Source: JAGVSR01 sp964458265
Lineage (GTDB): Bacteria > Pseudomonadota > Alphaproteobacteria > Rhizobiales > Hyphomicrobiaceae
Length of the DNA: 64,000 nucleotides
Assembly (NCBI GenBank): GCA_964458265.1
Contig: CAYWIF010000002.1
Span: 220,712-284,711 of the forward strand
Reading direction: 5' to 3'
In this document: piece after piece, positions 44,121-52,346 of the stretch
Layout: every line of letters starts with the position of its first letter
Numbering within the stretch: the stretch's first letter is position 1
The notes under the pieces: generated by a model
Told to the model about the DNA's origin: nothing
Database searches by the model: none
Seen by the model: only the letters and a program-made list of their open reading frames with translations
Made by a program: the position numbers and the translations under genes

Positions 44121-46513
44121 AGCGCAAACCCCATCTTGGCAAGATGCGCGTTGACGCGGGTCTCCAGCTCGGCCACGTGGCTCGTCAGTTGGGGCAGGGG
44201 AGTGTCATACCGCTCGGCCAACTCTTTGACCCGTTGCGTTAGCTGCAGGCTCACGCGGTGCATCTCCGCGTGAATGGCCGCATCCAGTGCCGCCAGCCAC
44301 TTGTCCTCCACCACCAGCGTTTTGATGTCGGCGTCGCTCAGCTTGGGATACTGGGACAACGCCTTGGCATCGAGCGCAGCTTCCGTGTCCTTCAGAGACT
44401 TCTTTAGGTCGGCCTCAGTGGCGCTGAGCTTCAGCCACTCCTTCAGCACCGCAAGCTCCTCGGCCGCGCTCTTGTCGTTGCCAATCTCCCGTAACCGGTC
44501 ATTCACCGCCGCTTTGTTGATCTTGTCGAATCCGGAGAACGGCGCATCCTCGCCGCTGTGCTCTTCTTCCAACTCGGTCAGCTTGGCAGTGGTGGCATCC
44601 AGGTCAGCCGCCAATTTGTCGATGGCGGCCTGTTCCTTCGCGAAGAACCGCGCCACGACTAGCGCCTTTGGCACGAGGTCGCAGGTCCAGCCTTTATCCT
44701 TTTGCTTGCCCTTTTTGTCGGTCTCGACGATGCGGTAAGTCTCCGCCTTCCAGCCATCAGCCGCGATCAGGTAGCAGTCGTCCTGCATGGTGGCCGCCCA
44801 GTAGTCCATCAGGTGCTGATAGACGTCGTAGGCATCAATGAGGGGCTTACCCTTGTAGTGATTGAGCAGGCTCTCCGAGAGCTCGGCAATCACTTCCTTA
44901 GGATGGCAACCAGCCGCTAATCCCTTTAACCTGGCCGATGCCGTTCTTCGCCACTCGGCAAAATGTTGGTTCATGCCGTCAATGAAGGCCGTGAACTCGG
45001 GGTGGTCGTAAATGGCCGTCTTGATTGCCGACGGTTCCACCGCGAGATCCAGATAGCCCGGTCGGTTTGGGCGGAACAGGCTCGTCCGCAACTTTGGACA
45101 GACGGCCCAATACTGATCCAACGCCTCAACATCACGCTCCGGAATGCCGCCGGCCAAGTGGGCGGCGATGTCCTGCAGGTCTTCCGGCGTTTGACTGTCG
45201 AAGTAACGCGGCAGGTTGAGGTTGAAGTCGCTCTTCTCAATCTCCTCGACACTCACCATGCGGGAGTAACGCGGTACTTCCAGCTGCTTGGTGAACACGT
45301 CAACGATCTGGTGGATGTCTTGGGAGCGCAGGCGGTTTTTGGGGCCGTCCTTCATGAAGCCCTGGCTGGCATCGATCATGAAGATACCCTTCCGCGCCTG
45401 AGCATCCGCTTTATCGATCACCACGATGCAGGCGGGGATGCCGGTGCCGTAGAACAGATTGGCGGGAAGGCCGATGATGCCCTTGATGTAACCCTTGCGG
45501 ATGAGGTTGCGCCGAATGTCGGCCTCGGCATTGCCCCGGAACAACACGCCGTGCGGCAGAATGCAGGCACCCTTGCCCCGGCTCTTGAGCGAACGCACGA
45601 TGTGCAAGAGGTAGGCATAGTCGCCCTGCTTGCCCGGCGGCACACCAAAGTGCGCAAAGCGGCCAAACGGATCATTCAGCGGATCAAGCCCGGTGCTCCA
45701 GCGCTTGTCGGAGAAGGGGGGATTGGCGACCACGTAGTCGAAGGTCTTGAGCGCTTCGCCATCCCGGAACTTGGGATCGGTCAGCGTGTTGCCCTGCATG
45801 ATCAGCGCAGTGGGATAATTGTGCAGGATCATGTTCATGCGGGCGAGGCCGCTGGTGGCGCCATCCTTTTCTTGGCCGTAGAGCGTAACCGCCGAGCGGG
45901 CCTCGTCTGCAACCTTCAACAGCAGCGAGCCCGAACCACACGTAGGGTCGTAGATGGTAGTGTCGCTGCTGGTTTCCGCCGCGCGAATACCGAGGATCTG
46001 CGCCATGATGCGGCTGACTTCAGCAGGGGTGTAGAACTGCCCTTTGCTTTTGCCACTCTCTGTTGCGAAGTGGCGCATGAGATATTCGTAGGCATCACCC
46101 AGGATATCATCGCCATCAGCGCGGTTCTTCGAAAAGTTGAGCGCCTTGGTCTCGAAGATGGCGATAAGGTTGGTGAGGCGGTCCACCATCTCCTTGCCGG
46201 TGCCAAGCTTGCCGGCATCGTTGAAGTCCGGCATGTCGGAGAGTTGGTTGGCGCTGGCCAGCGGGGCAATGATGCGCTTGTTGATCTGGTCGCCGATGTC
46301 AGCCTTGCCCTTGAGCGCCACCATGTCGGCAAAAGACGCGCCTTCAGGAATCGTGATCGGGGCAAAGGGTTGCCCAGCGTACTTGTCGCTGATGTATTTG
46401 ATAAACAAGAGAACAAGGACGTAGTCCTTGTATTGGGACGCATCCATACCGCCCCGGAGCTCATCACAGCTGGCCCAGAGAGAGCTGTAGAGTTCGGATT
46501 TCTTTATTGCCAT
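44117..46513 (-). CDS. hsdM: type I restriction-modification DNA methyltransferase subunit
   Basis: The 798-residue protein has the N-terminal helical HsdM domain, the GQFYTPAEVSRIMAQ segment, SAM motif I DPTCGSGSLLLK and catalytic motif IV ANPPFSDKRW (N6-adenine type). It is longer than a typical HsdM (about 500) because of a C-terminal region of roughly 300 residues with coiled-coil character (LAADLDATTAKLTELEEEHS). The ATG at 46513 (MAIKKSELYSSLW) is chosen over an upstream TTG. Confidence 0.94.
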   Translation of the reverse strand: MAIKKSELYSSLWASCDELRGGMDASQYKDYVLVLLFIKYISDKYAGQPFAPITIPEGASFADMVALKGKADIGDQINKRIIAPLASANQLSDMPDFNDAGKLGTGKEMVDRLTNLIAIFETKALNFSKNRADGDDILGDAYEYLMRHFATESGKSKGQFYTPAEVSRIMAQILGIRAAETSSDTTIYDPTCGSGSLLLKVADEARSAVTLYGQEKDGATSGLARMNMILHNYPTALIMQGNTLTDPKFRDGEALKTFDYVVANPPFSDKRWSTGLDPLNDPFGRFAHFGVPPGKQGDYAYLLHIVRSLKSRGKGACILPHGVLFRGNAEADIRRNLIRKGYIKGIIGLPANLFYGTGIPACIVVIDKADAQARKGIFMIDASQGFMKDGPKNRLRSQDIHQIVDVFTKQLEVPRYSRMVSVEEIEKSDFNLNLPRYFDSQTPEDLQDIAAHLAGGIPERDVEALDQYWAVCPKLRTSLFRPNRPGYLDLAVEPSAIKTAIYDHPEFTAFIDGMNQHFAEWRRTASARLKGLAAGCHPKEVIAELSESLLNHYKGKPLIDAYDVYQHLMDYWAATMQDDCYLIAADGWKAETYRIVETDKKGKQKDKGWTCDLVPKALVVARFFAKEQAAIDKLAADLDATTAKLTELEEEHSGEDAPFSGFDKINKAAVNDRLREIGNDKSAAEELAVLKEWLKLSATEADLKKSLKDTEAALDAKALSQYPKLSDADIKTLVVEDKWLAALDAAIHAEMHRVSLQLTQRVKELAERYDTPLPQLTSHVAELETRVNAHLAKMGFAL

Positions 46514-46635
46514 GCGTCGGCTGCCCCCAGTCAACTAGTTCAAATTCCAGCGAGACCATACGTCTATCAAGCAAAGAACAAAAAGAGAACAATGTTCAAA
46601 GCTGTGGGCAGGTCGCGAGGGCAGAGGACTACGTC

Positions 46636-47577
46636 TCAGTCGTTTCCGTATTCGGGCTCGAATGCCATCTCGCGCTCAGTGATTTCCTGGTGCTCCAGAT
46701 CGATCTTGGCGGCTTCCAGTTCAATCGCACCGTCAAGTGAGAGCGTACATGTAGGGCATGCGAATTGCTCGGCGACGTAGGTTTGCTCTACAAACTCCCA
46801 GGTGCCGTCTTCTCCCGCGTTAGATTCGATGATCTCCTCATCGACCTTAAAGCCGCCCACATAGGCCTTCCCCCCACAAGCAGGACATGTGTGGAACCAC
46901 ATATGATCGTAGATTGCAGGGAGCAGGAATTTGTAGTCGGGGAAGGACCTTTTGTCGGCATCAGCAAGAAGCCGTTCACGTTCAGACTTGTTCAGCTTGT
47001 TGAACTCGGAGCCAGCCGCCTTCACTTTTTCAGTTGCGGCCTGTGTTTTGGCCTTAACTGCAAGACTTGCGATCCGCTTTGGCGTGTTTGCCTGATCAGC
47101 ACCGAGCCAGTCGTCAAGTGTCAGTTCCAGATCATCGAGAATAACGGAAACCGCATACCAGTATTCAGACTCCCATGCGCCTAGCTTCATCGCCTTGAAA
47201 GGCGTGTCGCCCGAGTGGAGCTCCGCGTTCCGCCGAAGAGCAATATCTCCGCAAAACTTCGATACACGTTCATCGAAGCGCGGCACAACGCGTTTAAGCC
47301 GTTCAAACAAAGTCTTCGCCTGGATTGTTTTGACATCCGTCGAGAGTGACAGCCCCGCAGCGGCAAAGAGGGACTCAAAGTGCTGAGGATCAGCAATGAG
47401 AGATGGATGAACACTTGCAAGCCGCGACTTCCCAAGCAGCTCCAGCGCGAGTGAGGCCCAAAGCTGATATTCCTCGTTGTCCTTTGATGACTTTCTCTGA
47501 AGCGCCTTGCGTGCATACACCTTTGATTTGCTGAGCAGTGCGTCGGGGCAAAGAGCAGGGGAGAGTTGCGGTTTCAT
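46636..47577 (-). CDS. HEPN-type N-terminal domain plus zinc-ribbon protein
   Basis: The 313-residue protein has a helical N-terminal domain with an RX4H motif (R116-NAEL-H121) typical of HEPN ribonucleases, a Lys/Ala-rich connector, and a C-terminal zinc ribbon built from CPACGG and CPTC. The ATG overlaps the stop of the dioxygenase gene by 4 bp (ATGA), implying coupling. It sits 122 bp before hsdM in the same direction. An RNA-cutting effector is a reasonable guess; no experiment is known to me for this architecture. Confidence 0.68.
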   Translation of the reverse strand: MKPQLSPALCPDALLSKSKVYARKALQRKSSKDNEEYQLWASLALELLGKSRLASVHPSLIADPQHFESLFAAAGLSLSTDVKTIQAKTLFERLKRVVPRFDERVSKFCGDIALRRNAELHSGDTPFKAMKLGAWESEYWYAVSVILDDLELTLDDWLGADQANTPKRIASLAVKAKTQAATEKVKAAGSEFNKLNKSERERLLADADKRSFPDYKFLLPAIYDHMWFHTCPACGGKAYVGGFKVDEEIIESNAGEDGTWEFVEQTYVAEQFACPTCTLSLDGAIELEAAKIDLEHQEITEREMAFEPEYGND

Positions 47578-48260
47578 GCGACGGTGCATCTAATCAAGGA
47601 ACGATACGAGTCTAGCTGCGGGACAGCCGCTCGGCCGTGCAACATGCGCCAATTATCGATCACCATGATATCCCCGGCGCGCAAGAAAATTTCCTGAACA
47701 TGCTCGTTGATCGCTTCAAAGGAAAACAATGCCAGGGCCTCTTCAGCTTCCTGCGTGACGGGCTTCATGCAGCCAGGATCGAAACGAATGAATGCGGGAT
47801 TGAGGCCCTGTATACTACCGTAAAATGATCTTCGACCATTCTGGACATGGAAAACCGCCGATCGCAACAGGCGCATCTGGTTGGACGATAGGGAGAGATC
47901 GTAACGGTCGAAAACGAGCGTGGGAACTCGTTGTTTTCCCGGATTTACACAGCCTAAAACAAGATAGCGGGCAGGAACCGGCAAGTGAGAAGTGTCGACA
48001 TGCAGCGGCAGTGGACCCAATCCGTAAGAGGCGCTGAGTGAAGAAGGATGAGCAGAAGCCTCTGGGCTAGGAGAGAGCACTTCTACTGAAGACCCGTACC
48101 TGCCTTGAACAAGAGTTCCAAGGCGAAAGGCCAGTGCAACGACCTGTTGCGATATGGCGTCGGAGTGGCAGGAGAAAAGTTCCCAGCCATGCTTGGCGAT
48201 CGCGCCCGAGCGAAGATTAGTGTTTTCAGTGGGTACGTCTTGTCGCCGGCTAGCGGTCAT
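47574..48260 (-). CDS. TauD/TfdA-like Fe(II)/2-oxoglutarate dioxygenase
   Basis: The 228-residue protein keeps a full set of catalytic residues: H87-x-D89 (PLHVDTSHL), the distal H208 in GDIMVIDNWRMLHGR, and R220 for 2-oxoglutarate. It is shorter than classic TauD (about 280). It starts the leftward defence operon and is coupled to the HEPN/zinc-ribbon gene. The substrate is unknown. Its place beside restriction genes is unusual and could mean nucleic-acid or small-molecule modification rather than sulfonate catabolism. Confidence 0.78.
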   Translation of the reverse strand: MTASRRQDVPTENTNLRSGAIAKHGWELFSCHSDAISQQVVALAFRLGTLVQGRYGSSVEVLSPSPEASAHPSSLSASYGLGPLPLHVDTSHLPVPARYLVLGCVNPGKQRVPTLVFDRYDLSLSSNQMRLLRSAVFHVQNGRRSFYGSIQGLNPAFIRFDPGCMKPVTQEAEEALALFSFEAINEHVQEIFLRAGDIMVIDNWRMLHGRAAVPQLDSYRSLIRCTVA

Positions 48261-48403
48261 TTCTCATCATTGCATAGACGGAAAACGTTTGGGAGCGTAG
48301 CGCGACAGCACTGCCTACAAACTGTGCGTATCTTCTTCGATTTTTTGGCGGCGTCGATGAAAGAATCGCTCTTGCCCTGATATAATTTTTAGAGGGGGCT
48401 TTC

Positions 48404-49285
48404 ATGACTGACAATAAGTCCAACGCGAGCACACCGCCGCCGGAACCCGAAGATGATTGGAAGAGCGCTGCGGCGCGCGCGGGGCTGCAGGCTGTCGGAG
48501 GTGCCATTCCTGTGGTTGGTGGTATCATTTCTGCCGCAGCCGGTGCCTGGGGCGAGCACGGCCAGAAGAAGATGAATGACTTCTTCAAGCATTGGATTGA
48601 GATGCTTAGAGAAGAAATGAAGGAAAAGGAAGATACCATCGCGGAAATCGGTGCCCGCCTCGACTTGCAGGACGAGCAGATTGCCGAGAGGGTGAAGAGT
48701 TCCGAGTACCAGAGCTTGCTCAGAAAAGCCTTCCGGGAGTGGTCAGGAACGGAAAGTGAGCAGAAACGTAGGATGGTGCGGAACATCCTATCCAATGCGG
48801 CTCAGCCCTCTCGGTTCGTGACCGATGACGTGATGAAGTTGTTCTTACAGTGGGTAAAGGACTACTCCGAGCTACACTTCGATATCGTGCGTGCAATATT
48901 CAATGAGAGCGGTGGCATCACGCGCGCAGCCATGTGGGAGAAAACGGGGCGGCCGTTCCCGCGCGAAGATTCTGCGGAAGCAGACTTATTCAAGACCATC
49001 ATCCACGACCTAAGCGTAGGGCACATCATTCGCCAATGGCGGGAAACCGATGGAGCGGGGCACTTCCTCAGAAAGGCCAAACAACCTCGGTCGCGAGGAA
49101 TAGCGATGTCGTCCGGTCCGCGCACAATGAAATCCTCGTTCGACGACAGCGACCCGTATGTCCTTACCGAACTGGGAAAGCAGTTTGTCCATTACGTGAT
49201 GACGGAGGTTCCGCCGAAGCTCACATACCAGGCGGAAGCAACCTCGGGCACGGCGTCAAAAGGGGCCGGCAATGATTTTACATAA
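48404..49285 (+). CDS. unknown protein with glycine-zipper hydrophobic segment, divergent to the defence operon
   Basis: The 293-residue protein has an acidic Pro-rich start, a Gly/Ala-rich hydrophobic segment (about residues 26-50, AVGGAIPVVGGIISAAAGAW), a charged coiled coil (about 55-125) and a region around residues 165-212 that looks like a winged helix (GGITRAAMWEKTGRPF). It is transcribed away from the TauD-like gene across a 143-bp gap. The zipper segment could insert in membranes, as in pore-forming effectors; this is conjecture. Confidence 0.62.
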   Translation: MTDNKSNASTPPPEPEDDWKSAAARAGLQAVGGAIPVVGGIISAAAGAWGEHGQKKMNDFFKHWIEMLREEMKEKEDTIAEIGARLDLQDEQIAERVKSSEYQSLLRKAFREWSGTESEQKRRMVRNILSNAAQPSRFVTDDVMKLFLQWVKDYSELHFDIVRAIFNESGGITRAAMWEKTGRPFPREDSAEADLFKTIIHDLSVGHIIRQWRETDGAGHFLRKAKQPRSRGIAMSSGPRTMKSSFDDSDPYVLTELGKQFVHYVMTEVPPKLTYQAEATSGTASKGAGNDFT

Positions 49286-49305
49286 GATACATTATGCGAG
49301 CACGC

Positions 49306-49548
49306 CTAGCGGCGCGGTGTGAGGCTATTGCACGGCTCTGGCCAGCAATGGCTCTTCCGTTCGCCGCTAGCGCGACAAACAAGCCGGGAGCCGACGGTGA
49401 GCAGCGGCGTGTCAGGGTTGATCCCGTGACGCTGTTCGAAGGCTAAAGGCTCTGCGATCTTATCATGGCCGCATGCATTGCACCGGAGCCAAATGCGCTG
49501 CCCGAGGCTCTCGACATGCGAGAGGGTCACGCTCCGCCAGCCGGTCAT
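49306..49548 (-). CDS. small zinc-ribbon-like protein
   Basis: The 80-residue protein has CNACGHDK and, about 35 residues later, CRASGERK, the two halves of a treble-clef-like zinc ribbon. The second half has Ser where the second Cys of CxxCG is expected, so metal binding may be weakened. Similar short proteins occur on mobile elements of related bacteria. It converges on the 293-residue gene. Function unknown. Confidence 0.55.
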   Translation of the reverse strand: MTGWRSVTLSHVESLGQRIWLRCNACGHDKIAEPLAFEQRHGINPDTPLLTVGSRLVCRASGERKSHCWPEPCNSLTPRR

Positions 49549-49701
49549 CCTTAGGATTTGTGTGCCACGTCACATTGAGCAGCGTAGTCTCGATGACACG
49601 ACCAGCGCGACACTCTGCGCAACGATCCGCAGGCGCCCTGATCCGCACGATTCCCGAACCGTGGTACAATGAAATTGAACCGGGACAGGAGGCCCGGAAC
49701 C

Positions 49702-50250
49702 ATGGCCAGCGAGAATAAGCGCTCGAACAGCAAGTCGGCCGCCCGTAAGCATCAGATCGCGACGTACTACGGGATACAACCCGAGCCTGCCCTGAACGAC
49801 CCCAACGACATCGACTGGATGGGGTGGATTGACCACCTTCACGACCTCGACTGGGAGAAGGTGCCGGTGGACTGGAAGCCGGGCGATCCCCGTGATCCGG
49901 AGGCTGAGGCTCGCGAGCAATCCCGCATCGAAAGGCGCAAGAGCGTGGCCGCGTGGATGGCCGAAGTTCGGGCGGGCGTGGCCAACGTCCGTGCCAGAAA
50001 GCAGGCCGAAGCGCACCGGGCCCTCAAGAGCCAAGTCGGCATCTACCACGGCATCGGGCCGGAACCGGCGCGGGACTCGGGCAAGTGGGAAGACTGGATC
50101 GAAACCCTCTACATGTTCTGCGACTGGGAGAAAGTGCCGGAGGATTGGCAGCCGGGCGATCCGACGGCGGCCGACATCAAGCGCGAGCGCGAGGCAGACT
50201 ATGCCCTCGCCCGACTTGTTGAGAGCAGCCGCGGCGGCAGATCAACCTAG
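49702..50250 (+). CDS. hypothetical protein with a duplicated Trp-rich module
   Basis: The ATG at 49702 has AGGAGG upstream and gives 182 residues. Two copies of a module of about 45 residues are obvious: YYGIQPEPALNDPNDIDWMG with DWEKVPVDWKPGDP, and YHGIGPEPARDSGKWEDWIE with DWEKVPEDWQPGDP. An Arg/Ala-rich helix separates them. No known domain is recognised. It is followed by an intrinsic terminator. Confidence 0.65.
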   Translation: MASENKRSNSKSAARKHQIATYYGIQPEPALNDPNDIDWMGWIDHLHDLDWEKVPVDWKPGDPRDPEAEAREQSRIERRKSVAAWMAEVRAGVANVRARKQAEAHRALKSQVGIYHGIGPEPARDSGKWEDWIETLYMFCDWEKVPEDWQPGDPTAADIKREREADYALARLVESSRGGRST

Positions 50251-50267
50251 TTAGATACCGCTCGCAG

Positions 50268-50294
50268 GAGCCCGCTTCGCAGCCGGGCTCTTTT
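50268..50294 (+). terminator. intrinsic terminator after the duplicated-module gene
   Basis: Arms GAGCCCG/CGGGCTC with a 9-nt loop are followed by TTTT, 17 bp past the stop codon. Confidence 0.85.
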
Positions 50295-50347
50295 CGTTTG
50301 GCAACACCGCCTCGAAGCAGTCACCCTTCGATGACGTCGCGAGCCGG

Positions 50348-50596
50348 ATGGAAGAGGGCCGCTCGATTGTGCAGGCCGAGATCGTGTTGGAACACGTCCA
50401 GGCCGGTGAGAGCGTCGCCCGGGCGCAGCTATCGGCCCGGACCAGCGAGCGCTGGCGGCAGTACGTCCGATCCATGCACGATTGTCGATCGGCCGCGAAC
50501 CAGGCGCGGATCGAGATGGAAGACCGCAACCGGCGGTACTGGCAGCAGAACAATTCTGAGGCGGACCAGCGGTCCGAGCGCCGGATGTCCCGGTGA
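50348..50596 (+). CDS. small charged hypothetical protein
   Basis: The 82-residue ORF has codon use like its neighbours (GC-rich third positions) and encodes a mostly helical, charged protein (VQAEIVLEHVQAGESVARAQ, ERWRQYVRSMHDC). The reading frame is open upstream, but no better start codon is present and no clear ribosome site is seen. No family is recognised. Confidence 0.4.
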   Translation: MEEGRSIVQAEIVLEHVQAGESVARAQLSARTSERWRQYVRSMHDCRSAANQARIEMEDRNRRYWQQNNSEADQRSERRMSR

Positions 50597-50667
50597 TTTG
50601 GAATGATATTGCGACCAAGCGTGCCCAACGAGTCGTCATCCCGCACGCCTGGTGGCAATCCTGTTCT

Positions 50668-50692
50668 AACAAAACGGCCCCGGGAGGGGCCG
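50668..50692 (-). terminator. intrinsic terminator after the integrase gene
   Basis: Minus-strand arms CGGCCCC/GGGGCCG with a TCCC loop are followed by TTTTGTT, 30 bp past the integrase stop. Confidence 0.88.
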
Positions 50693-50721
50693 CCGTAGAA
50701 CAATCCGGTTTTCTCGCAGCG

Positions 50722-51300
50722 CTAGATCAGGTCGACCACCAGGCGCTGCGCGTCGTCGTTCGTCTCGATGTACCGCTGCGTCGTCGCCAGGTTGGCGTGT
50801 CCGACCATGGCCTGCACGTCGCGAAGCGATCCACCAGCCTCGGTGATCTTGCGCGCGACCTTGGTGACGAAGGTCCGTCGGCCGCTGTGTGACGAGAAGC
50901 CCTTCCATCCCAACTTGCGGCCGTACAAGTCGCGGAACCATGAAGCGACCGTGTTCGGCTCGATCGGCTGACCGGGCCGGTCCTTTTCATTCGTGAACAC
51001 CGGGCCTGCCTTCCGGCCGGTCACGTCCCGGTAGGCGACCAGGGCTTCGAGCAGGTCCGCGGCGATTGCGACGATGCGAGGCTTGCCGCCCTTGGTCACG
51101 TTCAGAGCCAGGCGGCGGCCGGGCAAGTCAACACGATCCCACGTCAGCCCGGCGATTTCCTTGGCGCGGAGCCCGGCCTTGACCGACAGCAGGAACATCG
51201 CTTTGTCGCGGTCCTTCTCCAGGCTGGCCAGAACGATGCGGATGCGCCGGTCATCGAGCACGTCGGCCTGTCCGCTGGCCGTCTTTGTCTGCTTTCCCAT
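50722..51300 (-). CDS. tyrosine recombinase/integrase, catalytic domain only
   Basis: The 192-residue protein contains the complete catalytic set: R45 (AGLRAKEIAGLTW), K70, H138-x-x-R141 (SSHSGRRTFVTK), H168 (VGHANLATTQRY) and Tyr177. It lacks the arm-binding and core-binding N-terminal domains of standard phage integrases. It may act with another factor, or mobilise a small element. Inverted repeats TTCGCAT/ATGCGAA lie immediately upstream. It is the only recombinase seen inside the island. Confidence 0.9.
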   Translation of the reverse strand: MGKQTKTASGQADVLDDRRIRIVLASLEKDRDKAMFLLSVKAGLRAKEIAGLTWDRVDLPGRRLALNVTKGGKPRIVAIAADLLEALVAYRDVTGRKAGPVFTNEKDRPGQPIEPNTVASWFRDLYGRKLGWKGFSSHSGRRTFVTKVARKITEAGGSLRDVQAMVGHANLATTQRYIETNDDAQRLVVDLI

Positions 51301-51311
51301 TTCAGCCTCCA

Positions 51312-51442
51312 GTTCGCATAAAAAGTCGCGTAATCCGCTAAATTATGCGAACCGCGCGGCCACGTCAATGGAAACCCGCACTTTTACCCCACTAAATGTT
51401 GGCTTTTGTGCAAGTTCGCATGAATTGTATATTTGATGCGAA
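51312..51442. repeat. paired TTCGCAT inverted repeats upstream of the integrase
   Basis: Pair 1 has perfect 10-bp arms GTTCGCATAA (51312-51321) and TTATGCGAAC (51343-51352). Pair 2 has arms TTCGCAT (51415-51421) and ATGCGAA (51436-51442). The same 7-mer occurs four times in 131 bp, which fits recombinase, excisionase or operator binding sites. The whole 303-bp space (51301-51603) has no gene. Confidence 0.6.
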
Positions 51443-51603
51443 TTCGGGTTTTGAGGCGTCTGGGGGAGCCGGGCTCAGGGTGTGCGAACTGCACCGCGCA
51501 GGGGCGGTGCTGGTGTTTACCTGCCCTGCCAGCCGGTGCAGGTTGCCGATAAGGTGGACGAGGTTTCACTCCTCGTTGGCCTGAATCAAACCCGACAAAC
51601 CCG

Positions 51604-52269
51604 ATGTGCAACCTGTACTCGATGACGACCAACCGCCAGGCCATCATCCGGCTCTTTCGGATTTTGGAGAACCGTGCCGCCTCGGTTGAGCCCATAGACG
51701 CAATCTTCCCGGGTCACGATGCCCCTGTGGTCAGGCTTGCCCCGGACGGTGAGCGAGAACTGGTTCAGATGTCCTGGGGTTTCGTGTTGCCGCAAGCGGG
51801 ACGGGCGCCACGCCGCGTGACGAATACCCGCGACGACAAGGTGCGAACGAGTTCGTTTTGGCGTGCGTCCTTCGAACAACGTCGTTGCCTTGTCCCTGTG
51901 ACGTGCTTCGCGGAACCGAAGGAAGTCACTCCAGCATCGTGGCATTGGTTTGCACTCAAAGGGGAGGAGGCTCGACCGCGGTTCGCCTTCGCTGGCCTAT
52001 GGCGGCGGCACGTCGGTCCGATCAAAAAGGACGGCCTGGCCGTGGAGCTTGATGTTTACTCCTTCATGACCACCACACCCAACGCTCTGGTTGGATCAAT
52101 CAATCACGAGCGCATGCCCGTTTTGCTGTCTTCGCAAACCGATTTCGATACTTGGATTGACGGCACGCCGGATGAAGCGTTCTCCCTCGTTCGCGAGTAC
52201 CCACCGGATCGCATGCGGATTGTGCAGTCTGGGTTCGAGAAGCGAGACATGCTGACGCGCGATGGCTAG
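51604..52269 (+). CDS. SRAP domain protein (YedK/HMCES-like, SOS response-associated)
   Basis: The 221-residue protein begins MCNLYS, so Cys2 becomes the N-terminal nucleophile that cross-links abasic sites in single-stranded DNA. The other conserved residues are visible: N74, E104 (CFAEP) and H168 (INHERMPVLL). SRAP proteins protect abasic sites during replication or repair. Such genes are frequent on mobile islands. It is flanked by 14-bp direct repeats (GGTGCAGGTTGCCG) at 51535-51548 and 52315-52328. Confidence 0.9.
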   Translation: MCNLYSMTTNRQAIIRLFRILENRAASVEPIDAIFPGHDAPVVRLAPDGERELVQMSWGFVLPQAGRAPRRVTNTRDDKVRTSSFWRASFEQRRCLVPVTCFAEPKEVTPASWHWFALKGEEARPRFAFAGLWRRHVGPIKKDGLAVELDVYSFMTTTPNALVGSINHERMPVLLSSQTDFDTWIDGTPDEAFSLVREYPPDRMRIVQSGFEKRDMLTRDG

Positions 52270-52346
52270 CCTATTGCTCGTGTTGCACGCCGCTGCGTCT
52301 AATCTTGGTCACCTGGTGCAGGTTGCCGTCTAGGGGAGGAGGAGCC

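Noticed and set aside
44963..46780. Plus-strand ORF (605 codons) across hsdM
   Set aside because: Antisense to hsdM, whose methyltransferase motifs are unambiguous.
50298..50606. Alternative frame encoding an Arg/Pro/Ser-rich protein over the small gene at 50348
   Set aside because: Low-complexity composition typical of an out-of-frame GC-rich reading; the 50348 frame has natural codon use.
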